Source of the DNA: a bacterium
Lineage (GTDB): Bacteria > Patescibacteriota > Minisyncoccia > UBA6257 > WO2-44-18
Direction: 5' to 3'
Length of the DNA stretch: 32,588 bases
Assembly: GCA_030689595.1 (NCBI GenBank)
Contig: JAUYHP010000008.1
Coordinates: forward strand, 1 to 32,588
Shown: in pieces, positions 16,693-23,734 of the stretch
Position numbering within the stretch: position 1 is the stretch's first letter
Layout of the letters: each line of letters begins with the position of its first letter
The notes under the pieces: generated by a model
Seen by the model: the letters and a program-made list of their open reading frames with translations, nothing else
Databases searched by the model: none
Told to the model about the DNA's origin: nothing
Made by a program: the position numbers and the translations under genes

Positions 16693-18291
16693 ATGAGGTT
16701 TACGCCTAAAAAAATTACAATATTGATTATGGGGATTGTATTTACTGCCGGACTTGCAGTGAGTTTTGTCATCCCTGCCTTTGCGGCTGACGATTACAAT
16801 AGCTCAAGGTCAAATACCTCAATATCAGTAACAAACATACCAATAGTAAACAAACACGTGGGAGATGTTCTTTTGCGCTTTGGCATCGGCGGCGCGGAGA
16901 TCAACGAGGTTACGGATGCTCTTGCTCAAGGTATTAGCACAGCTGACCTCAAGGCGATGCTGATTAAGTTTGGCGTAAGCGATATGGGTATTCAGGAAGT
17001 CCTTACAAAACTTGATGAGCTTGGCGCCGGAGCCGATTCTACTGCAAAAGAATCTGCAACGGGAGAGGTAGTTCCTGCCCCAGCCGCGGGAGTTACCCAA
17101 CAACCTGCAAGAGGGATAATAGAGGATACAGATGGAAGCCAGCGTAAACAGGATGTAGTACTTTATGAGCTTACTGAGAGTAAAAAGATTGAGTTGATGC
17201 AGAATACCATCGGAAAGATACAGGAACGGCTCATGGGTTGTGATACAAAAGTATGCATAACGGTTGGAGATCATGCAAAGTACAGGGCGGGCGTGGCGAT
17301 TGCGGCAGATAAGGCGGTTAAGGCCGGCAAAAATGAAGAGGCAGTCCAGTCGCTTCTGACCGTAAAAAAGATTGTTGAGGGCGACATTGAGTTACTTGCG
17401 GGCGCGGAAGACAAGGGTTTGATTGCGGATGTGTTAGGGCTGGAGCGGGCGCTCTTACATCAGACCGACTCGGCGCTAACAGATCTGCAACGATCCACAG
17501 CAGGGTGTAAAAACGATAGCCAGTGTTCTGCGGAAATGGTTTGTTTTAAGGGTTCATGTATTCCAGCGCCTCCTGTAAAAGGAGGTGGAGATCCATTGAA
17601 GGGATTAAATATCAGTCACGCTTGTCCCAAGGGCGGGTGTCCAAAGAAAGAGGCGTTCCATGATACGCAAACGGACATCATTCAAAATATCAGAGCCGCC
17701 GCGCCCGAAGAGCGCGAGAGCTTGAAGGAAGAACTCAAAGCTAACCGCGAAGCATTTCAAACAGAAATAGTATCAATGAGTTTAACTACTCGCGAAAACG
17801 CAAAAGCGCTTCGCGAGAATTTCCGGGAGAATGTGAAAACAACGATAGGCCATGTGGATCACGGAAAGACGACGCGTATTGCCGTTGCCCACGGCAAAGG
17901 ATTGCGCATGCTTAACCGTTTCCGCTCGGCAATGGCTCGGTTTGACCATATTTTAGGCCGGCTGGAATCGCGGATTGAAAAAATGAGAATTGAAATTGAA
18001 GGTGAAGCGCGATCGACGGCTAAGATAAAGGATACATTTCCGCCAACTAACACGGCCGTTCTTATTGAAAAAGCCAAAAATATGAGCGTTGAAAACGAGG
18101 CAAAGATGGAAGAACTTAAGGCGAAATATGAATCATTGCTTCTCGGTGAAAATGCGGGAGGAGTCGCGGAAGAAGCCCGCGCGCTCGCCACAGAACTGAA
18201 AACAGACATAGAAAACCTTCGCGCTATAATTATTGAGATACATACACAAGCCGACGATTACAACAGTTCCAGATCAAATACCAGCATATAA
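16693..18291 (+). CDS. Secreted helical protein with identical 13-aa motif at predicted mature N-terminus and C-terminus
   Basis: ORF-track start 16567 lies in the repeat. Start at MRFTPKKITILIMGIVFTAGLAVSFVIPAFA gives a signal peptide, then ADDYNSSRSNTSI; the protein ends TQADDYNSSRSNTSI*. Confidence 0.8.
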   Translation: MRFTPKKITILIMGIVFTAGLAVSFVIPAFAADDYNSSRSNTSISVTNIPIVNKHVGDVLLRFGIGGAEINEVTDALAQGISTADLKAMLIKFGVSDMGIQEVLTKLDELGAGADSTAKESATGEVVPAPAAGVTQQPARGIIEDTDGSQRKQDVVLYELTESKKIELMQNTIGKIQERLMGCDTKVCITVGDHAKYRAGVAIAADKAVKAGKNEEAVQSLLTVKKIVEGDIELLAGAEDKGLIADVLGLERALLHQTDSALTDLQRSTAGCKNDSQCSAEMVCFKGSCIPAPPVKGGGDPLKGLNISHACPKGGCPKKEAFHDTQTDIIQNIRAAAPEERESLKEELKANREAFQTEIVSMSLTTRENAKALRENFRENVKTTIGHVDHGKTTRIAVAHGKGLRMLNRFRSAMARFDHILGRLESRIEKMRIEIEGEARSTAKIKDTFPPTNTAVLIEKAKNMSVENEAKMEELKAKYESLLLGENAGGVAEEARALATELKTDIENLRAIIIEIHTQADDYNSSRSNTSI

Positions 18292-18293
18292 TC

Positions 18294-18599
18294 ATGACTA
18301 CAAGCAAAAATAAACTTACAATTGCAATCATTACTTTCGTTGTTGTCGCGGGAGGAGTATTGTTTTTCTTAAATCGTGGCCCCTCGGAGCAAAAAGAATC
18401 CCTGACGATTGAGCAGGATTTGACGCCGATAGAGTTGTCTCAAGAAGAAAAGCAGGCGCTTCAAGCCGAGGGGCTTGCTATGCCTTCCGGAGAAGACGCG
18501 GCCGCGAAAAATTTGCAAAGCGTGCGTTCTTCTGATGAGCTGGATGCCATTGAGGCCGACCTCAACGAAACCGATCTGTCGGGGCTTGATGTTGAATAA
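18294..18599 (+). CDS. Small membrane-anchored acidic protein, likely cotranscribed partner of the upstream gene
   Basis: 101 aa. N-terminal TM helix LTIAIITFVVVAGGVLFFL, acidic C-terminal half ending ELDAIEADLNETDLSGLDVE; starts 2 nt after the upstream stop. Confidence 0.7.
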   Translation: MTTSKNKLTIAIITFVVVAGGVLFFLNRGPSEQKESLTIEQDLTPIELSQEEKQALQAEGLAMPSGEDAAAKNLQSVRSSDELDAIEADLNETDLSGLDVE

Positions 18600-18640
18600 G
18601 ATTACCAGTAATTCACAATCTTAAACGGCGACCCTCCTTC

Positions 18641-18658
18641 GTCCCGCCATGGCGGGAC
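18641..18658. repeat. Perfect 18-bp palindrome GTCCCGCCATGGCGGGAC
   Basis: Equals its own reverse complement; replaces the ACTAAAGTTT segment of copy A. Confidence 0.85.
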
Positions 18659-18683
18659 TACGGACGGGCAAGAATGTTGCCGG

Positions 18684-18702
18684 CCCTTCGACAAGCTCAG
18701 GG
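18684..18702. repeat. REP-like hairpin CCCT-TCGACAAGCTC-AGGG
   Basis: Same core and stem as 2086. Confidence 0.85.
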
Positions 18703-18794
18703 TAAAGAATCTTACCAATAGTTGACTATCTTGAATGGGGAAATCGAGCCCTTTATTTCCAAAATTGCGGTTCTAAATGCGTGAAGCGCGCGGA

Positions 18795-18815
18795 GCACTT
18801 CGGCAAGCTCAGTGC
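18795..18815. repeat. REP-like hairpin GCACT-TCGGCAAGCTC-AGTGC
   Basis: Same core, third distinct complementary stem. Confidence 0.8.
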
Positions 18816-18928
18816 AAGCATAATGGAAATTATATATAATTTATAAAATGTGGCGTGTTTATATGCTTCTTTGCGATGAGAAAACTTTTTTGTGAAAAAT
18901 GATCGCCGGTGGGCGATTCTTAACAAAG

Positions 18929-18955
18929 CAGAGGCAATCACGCCTCTGTTTTGTT
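18929..18955 (+). terminator. Rho-independent terminator
   Basis: CAGAGGC-aatcac-GCCTCTG followed by TTTTGTTT. Confidence 0.75.
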
Positions 18956-18957
18956 TG

Positions 18958-18986
18958 TTGATAAATAATAACTATTTAGCTATAAT
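18958..18986 (+). promoter_or_regulatory. Sigma70-type promoter for the TM0106-like nuclease gene
   Basis: TTGATA (18958-18963), 17 bp, TATAAT (18981-18986), 7 nt, ATG 18994. Confidence 0.75.
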
Positions 18987-18993
18987 ATGCACT

Positions 18994-20472
18994 ATGAAAA
19001 ATGAAGACGCTATTGATGCAAAGCTGGTTTTCAGCCCATCGCTATTTTTTAAGAATGCGACATGTCCACATTGGATTTGGCATGATATAAATAGTGATGA
19101 AAATGAGAAAATTGATGAGTCAGAACTTAGAACCAAGATTCGCGAACAGGGCGTTATTCATGAAGATGAGTATGTGAAAGGTCTTGACTACGAATCTGTA
19201 GCTGAGGAGGATTCCGACAGAGCCTTCGATCATACTTTGGAGCTAATGAGGGCTGGAGCAAAGCTAATCTATCAGGCGGCTATTCAATATGAAAACGATG
19301 GGATACTGTATCGTGGTCGGCCCGACCTTCTAGAGAAAAGAGAAGGTGAGTCTAATTTAGGCAGCTATTATTACAGTCCCATCGATATTAAATCTTCTAA
19401 GGATGTTAAGAAAGAGCACAAATATCAGTTGATTTTATATAGCCAGATCCTTGAACAACTTCAGGGCCGTTGCCCAGATGAAGTTGCGATTATTGATAAA
19501 GAGCATAAGCGACACGATATATTGCTGGATAATAAAGACATAGCCAAAGCACAATCATTGATCGATGCAATCTTAGCCACAATGAAGGGCAGCAAGCCAC
19601 CGCTGAAGCTATCCTCAAGCTGTAAAGACAGCCCGTGGTTTGATAAATGCATAAGCGAAGCAGAAGAAAAAGACGATATAGCCCTTATCTATAACTTAGA
19701 CGCCCGAGCTCACGCTAAATTGCGCGAATTGGGCATAAAAACCACACAAGACATGGCTAAGGCCAATATTGATGATTTGCCTAAAATACCCTACGCATCA
19801 CCCGAAAGACTAAAAAAAGCCAAGCTACAGGCCCAATCTTTAACTGATAAAAAGATAAGATGGCTTAAAGATGTTGATATGCCAACATCGCCATTAAAGA
19901 TTTATTTTGATATAGAAGGCGACCCATTGCTTCAAATTGAATATCTTTTCGGTTTTTGGGTATCCGGCGACCCTGATAAAAAATATGCCCAAGGGGGTAG
20001 CGTAGTTTTTGATGATGAAAAAGGAAAGTATTTTATTTATTTTCTGGCAGAAAAACCTGAAGATGAAAAAGATATGTGGCAACAGTTTTTAGATTGGCTA
20101 AAGATCTTGCCCAAAGATTATATCGTTTATCACTATGCTGGTTATGAAAAGTCAAAAACTAATTTGCTAGCGAAGAAATATGAGACGTCATCTAATTTCG
20201 AAGAATTCCATGCCAGATTGTTTGATTTGATGAAGGCGGTGCAATCGACAGTAATCTTCCCTATATATTTTTATTCGATTAAAGACATCGCCAAATTTTT
20301 GAAATTTAAGTGGCGTCACGAGAAAGCTGGAGGTGGCCAAAGCATTTTTTGGTATGAGACTTGGCTGGAAGCTGGTGATAAAACTATTTTGCAAGATATT
20401 ATTAACTATAACGAAGACGACGTTAGGGCTACTGAATTTTTACACCAATGGTTGACCGATAAAAAAATATGA
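18994..20472 (+). CDS. TM0106-family RecB-like nuclease with RNase H-like domain
   Basis: YRGRPDLL ... YSPIDIKSSK ... KYQLILYSQILEQLQG (RecB-like motifs), then IYFDIEGDPL...YLFGFWV and a C-terminal INYNEDDVRATEFLHQWL. Start moved from 18892 to MKNEDAID. Confidence 0.85.
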   Translation: MKNEDAIDAKLVFSPSLFFKNATCPHWIWHDINSDENEKIDESELRTKIREQGVIHEDEYVKGLDYESVAEEDSDRAFDHTLELMRAGAKLIYQAAIQYENDGILYRGRPDLLEKREGESNLGSYYYSPIDIKSSKDVKKEHKYQLILYSQILEQLQGRCPDEVAIIDKEHKRHDILLDNKDIAKAQSLIDAILATMKGSKPPLKLSSSCKDSPWFDKCISEAEEKDDIALIYNLDARAHAKLRELGIKTTQDMAKANIDDLPKIPYASPERLKKAKLQAQSLTDKKIRWLKDVDMPTSPLKIYFDIEGDPLLQIEYLFGFWVSGDPDKKYAQGGSVVFDDEKGKYFIYFLAEKPEDEKDMWQQFLDWLKILPKDYIVYHYAGYEKSKTNLLAKKYETSSNFEEFHARLFDLMKAVQSTVIFPIYFYSIKDIAKFLKFKWRHEKAGGGQSIFWYETWLEAGDKTILQDIINYNEDDVRATEFLHQWLTDKKI

Positions 20473-20490
20473 TCATATAGACTGCGTCAT

Positions 20491-20519
20491 GATGCCCATT
20501 GATATTATCAATGGGCATC
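20491..20519. terminator. Bidirectional terminator between convergent genes
   Basis: GATGCCCATTGATA-T-TATCAATGGGCATC, 14-bp perfect inverted repeat. Confidence 0.8.
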
Positions 20520-20526
20520 ATTGTTT

Positions 20527-21105
20527 CTATATTTTACCGATCAATTTTGTGCTTGGTTTGAGAGTCTTTTCTCCAGGCTCCCAGCTTGCTGGGCATACTA
20601 ATCCCTTATGCTCTTTCACAAATTTCGCGGCCTGTAGTTTGCGCAAAAGCTCGCCAGAACTCCGGCCGATGCTATTATCATTAATCTCGCATGCCTTTAA
20701 TATGCCATCAGGGTTTATGATAAAAGTTCCTCGTAATGCCAAGCCTTCATTTTCAATATAGACTCCGAATTCCCTTGCTATATTTCCTGTCGGATCGGCT
20801 AGCATAGGGAATTTTATTTTTTTAATAGCCGGCGAATTATCATGCCATGCCTTATGCGTGAATGCTGTATCGGTGCTGATGCTCATTATCTCTGCCCCCA
20901 GTTTTTTGAATTTATTATAATTCATAGCAAGCTCTTCTAGTTCAGTTGGGCACACAAATGTAAAATCGGCCGGGTAGAAAACGAGAACAACCCATTTCCC
21001 CTTGTAGTCAGATAGCTTTATTTTTTTAATTTTATCATCCGCACCCCTCGAACTTATAAATGCCTCTAGCTCAAAGTTAGCAACTTTTTCATTAATTTTT
21101 ATCAT
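20527..21105 (-). CDS. AhpC/TSA-type 2-Cys peroxiredoxin
   Basis: FYPADFTFVCPTELEEL, resolving Cys in GLVCPASWEPGEKTL. Start at MIKINEKVANFELEAF, 7 nt after a TATAAT. Confidence 0.95.
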   Translation of the reverse strand: MIKINEKVANFELEAFISSRGADDKIKKIKLSDYKGKWVVLVFYPADFTFVCPTELEELAMNYNKFKKLGAEIMSISTDTAFTHKAWHDNSPAIKKIKFPMLADPTGNIAREFGVYIENEGLALRGTFIINPDGILKACEINDNSIGRSSGELLRKLQAAKFVKEHKGLVCPASWEPGEKTLKPSTKLIGKI

Positions 21106-21298
21106 AGTTATTATTATAGTTTTTTTCTCAGATAAAGAAAGCCTATTAAATGGGCTATCTATTTCTATCAAGGTGGTAGCAACTTTATTTATTGGTGCTT
21201 GATATTATTGGCAGGATCTCGAAGGAGGATGTGGAGAAGTGGATGGTTGAGAATAAGGCAAGGTTTGAGGCAAGTTAGTTCGATATGATGGCTCGACA

Positions 21299-21326
21299 AA
21301 AAACCACCCCATATGGGGTGGTTTTT
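21299..21326. terminator. Bidirectional terminator
   Basis: AAAAACCACCCCATATGGGGTGGTTTTT, 28-bp perfect palindrome. Confidence 0.85.
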
Positions 21327-21349
21327 AATTCTATCGTAACCAGTCGTTA

Positions 21350-23182
21350 TTATCGGAATAAGTCGGCGATATTCTGTAGAATCTGTGTCATGGAATTCAG
21401 AGTGTTGGACAGAAGAGATTGCCAAACTGGTTGGGACGGAGAATTGTTGAAGCTACTACCGCCTGAATAACCGCTTTCACAAGATGACGGCGCTCCAAGC
21501 ATCAACCCGTTAAGGGATACTTCTGCTCCGGTTGGGTCTCCTTGATGACAATTGTAGTAATCGTATTCACACCACACGGTATAGCCCGGCGCTTGGCCGT
21601 CTATCGTTGCGTTAGGATAGAAGCATTTTTGCATTGAGCCCGATGTGTTAGTGCTACCGCTTTGGTAATTGTCTCCTTGGCAGAAGGTGTCATACCAAGT
21701 ACAGCCTGGTTGAGCACTGCAAGTTGATTCGTTTGAATTACCTTGGCAATCGCCATAGGTCCCGACGCCGCCACTAGAGTCGTAATAACAATACGGCGTA
21801 TCGCCAGAATACCAATAGCAGTTACTGCCAGCCGCACTGCAGGATGCCTGATCCGGCTTGCCGGTACATTCAGCATAATCTCCACTGCCAGTATCACCGT
21901 AATATTCGAAATAAGTAATTCCTGCCTCTGACTCACACGACGGAACAGCGTTAGCCAAATCACCAGTTAATTGACCCCATGGGAACTGACTACGTAATAA
22001 GCCAGAATCTATCCAACCATGAATCATGCTTAGAGCACTCACTCCGGCAGCACCTTTGCCATTCATGCAGCTTACGAATGCATCGCCTTTGTATCCACTA
22101 GTTGTGGCGTCTTCGGCACTTGGCCCAGTAGTTGGTGTTTGAGTTGTCGGAGTTGTTGGAGTTGTCGGAGTTGTACTGTTAGCTCCGGACCCAACAGTAA
22201 CTGGGATAGTGGTACCACCCAAGTATTCGGGATTCGTATTGCTGCCCAAATATACGTCAGCAGCCAGGTTATAACTGCCTCCAGCCAAAGTGTTGGGCAC
22301 GATTAAGGTGCTCGTAAAAGCTCCCGATCCTGCAGTTGCTCGTTCCCGTACTTCAGCTACTGATCCTGATGTTGTATTAACTAGCTTGAACACGATCCAT
22401 GAAGTTAGGGAAGCATTTTGGACCTCCCATCTAAGAGTTACTGAAGTACCTGGAGTCAACACTTGGTTTCTAGAGGGCGATGAGATCGTCACTGATGTTT
22501 GCGGGCTAGAAGTCGGTGGTGTTGATGGCGGTACTTGTGTGGAGATAGGAATTATGGCAGGCGTTGGCGGTCGGTCATCTCGATCTAATTCTTCAAATGT
22601 TATACCCGGTGGCATGCCGCAAGCACCCCTAGCTTGTGTAGCTAGAAATAATGCATTTCTTCCCTGCTTGTCAAAAACACCCGTCTCAGAAAAGCCATAC
22701 TGCCTTTGGAGCTTTGATATCACCGCAGTTGTGCGAGGTCCATAAACACCTCTGCCTGCATTAAAATCGGCTCTAGACAATTCACCCATTTCTACAAGAC
22801 ACTCTTGAAATCCTTCAATCCCAGTGCCAGAGTCGCCCCTCCTATAATCACGATTATCGAGTAAGGCATCTCTTAGTTCATTTCTTAATTCGCCTATTTG
22901 TCGCGCAACTTCTTGACCAACTTCGGGGCCGCTTGATTCAGTAGCTATTCGCCTTGTTTCTTGCGACTCTTGGCCTAAAGTCTGGATTATCGCTCTTTGT
23001 TCTGTTATTTGATTTTTTAGATCAGCGATTTCTGTTTTTAAATCAGCTACGGCTTCCGCGACAATTTGTTTAATCGCGCTAAGTAGATCAGCGTTACTGT
23101 CTTGCGCCAAAACAGCCGTAGGCCCGGCTTGGCCGACCATTAATAATATTAATAATGTTATAAAAAAGTTTTTAATCTTCAT
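21350..23182 (-). CDS. Secreted multidomain protein: peptidoglycan-binding-like domain, Ig-like domain, Thr/Pro linker, Cys-rich C-terminal repeats
   Basis: Signal peptide; FQECLVEMGELSRADFNAGRGVYGPRTTAVISKLQRQYGFSETGVFDKQGRNAL; SITSPSRNQVLTPGTSVTLRW-type Ig-like region; TTPTTPTTPTTQTPTTGP linker; two CxxxxxxxSCxxxxxCxWY units. Confidence 0.8.
   Translation of the reverse strand: MKIKNFFITLLILLMVGQAGPTAVLAQDSNADLLSAIKQIVAEAVADLKTEIADLKNQITEQRAIIQTLGQESQETRRIATESSGPEVGQEVARQIGELRNELRDALLDNRDYRRGDSGTGIEGFQECLVEMGELSRADFNAGRGVYGPRTTAVISKLQRQYGFSETGVFDKQGRNALFLATQARGACGMPPGITFEELDRDDRPPTPAIIPISTQVPPSTPPTSSPQTSVTISSPSRNQVLTPGTSVTLRWEVQNASLTSWIVFKLVNTTSGSVAEVRERATAGSGAFTSTLIVPNTLAGGSYNLAADVYLGSNTNPEYLGGTTIPVTVGSGANSTTPTTPTTPTTQTPTTGPSAEDATTSGYKGDAFVSCMNGKGAAGVSALSMIHGWIDSGLLRSQFPWGQLTGDLANAVPSCESEAGITYFEYYGDTGSGDYAECTGKPDQASCSAAGSNCYWYSGDTPYCYYDSSGGVGTYGDCQGNSNESTCSAQPGCTWYDTFCQGDNYQSGSTNTSGSMQKCFYPNATIDGQAPGYTVWCEYDYYNCHQGDPTGAEVSLNGLMLGAPSSCESGYSGGSSFNNSPSQPVWQSLLSNTLNSMTQILQNIADLFR
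22141..22176. repeat. Short tandem repeat, 9-bp unit x4
   Basis: gagttgtcg gagttgttg gagttgtcg gagttgtac, encoding TPT-type linker repeats on the minus strand. Confidence 0.75.
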
Positions 23183-23256
23183 AACTCTAATTGTACCAAC
23201 CTTTTTTATTTACTAGTACCCACACTTATCCACAGGGCCAGCAAACTAATAAAAAA

Positions 23257-23282
23257 GCCGCCTTAACCGAAGTTTTGGCGGC
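23257..23282. terminator. Terminator-like hairpin
   Basis: GCCGCC-ttaaccgaagtttt-GGCGGC between an A-run and a T-tract. Confidence 0.55.
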
Positions 23283-23514
23283 AGTTTTCGTTTATTAATT
23301 TAAATATTGCCACCCGTTTTATTTATCAATAACCGTTATATCATTTAGGCATATCGGGAAGGGGATTAAAACTTCGGGGCAGATAAAGTTTCCGGTGTAA
23401 TTGCTGAGCGGCTTCAATGAGAACAGCGCTCGGCTTCGTTGTTCAGACGGTAAGTGGTAAAATGATAGTACGGTCAAAAGAGGCGGTTGATATTAATAGA
23501 CTTGGCGGAGTGAG

Positions 23515-23717
23515 ATGTAAAAGAGTATTATGTTGTTCAAGAAGCTAATGTCGGCGAAGATCGAGGGCAGGCCGAAAATAGGCTAAATGATTTTATAAAA
23601 TATCTTAAAGATAAGATTGCAAAAAAAAGAAATCTTAGGAATCGCACTAGGGTTTGTAGTTGATAAATATCTGGTAAGTCGTTATTATGTTATAATAATT
23701 TCAGATAGCCCCGTCTA
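23515..23717 (+). pseudogene. Decayed coding remnant of unknown family
   Basis: The frame DVKEYYVVQEANVGEDRGQAENRLNDFIKYLKDKIAKK runs into an A8 tract; after a frame change it continues KKEILGIALGFVVDKYLVSRYYVIIISDSPV*. In-frame stop upstream. Confidence 0.45.
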
Positions 23718-23734
23718 GGGGCATATTAATTTAT

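Larger units (their letters stand above)
18603..18796. repeat. Repeat copy B, part 2: orphan 3' end of recombinase gene (matches 2112-2294)
   Basis: The minus strand reads LRALHAFRTAILEIKGSISPFKIVNYW*, matching the recombinase tail LRALHAFRTAIWEIKGSISPFKIVNYW*. Confidence 0.88.

Noticed and set aside
17845-17881. TIGHVDHGKTT inside the 574-aa ORF matches the EF-Tu/translational GTPase P-loop
   Set aside because: No other G-domain motifs (no DxPG, NKxD) and the region is a continuous charged helix (AHGKGLRMLNRFRSAMARFDHILGRLESRIEKM). Judged a chance or convergent match, not a GTPase.
18892-18993. Upstream start of the 526-aa nuclease ORF at 18892
   Set aside because: Those codons span a terminator and the TTGATA-17-TATAAT promoter; start at 18994 is preferred.
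23620-23640. Programmed frameshift at the A8 tract
   Set aside because: Upstream frame already has stops and there is no intact start, so gene decay or sequence error is simpler.
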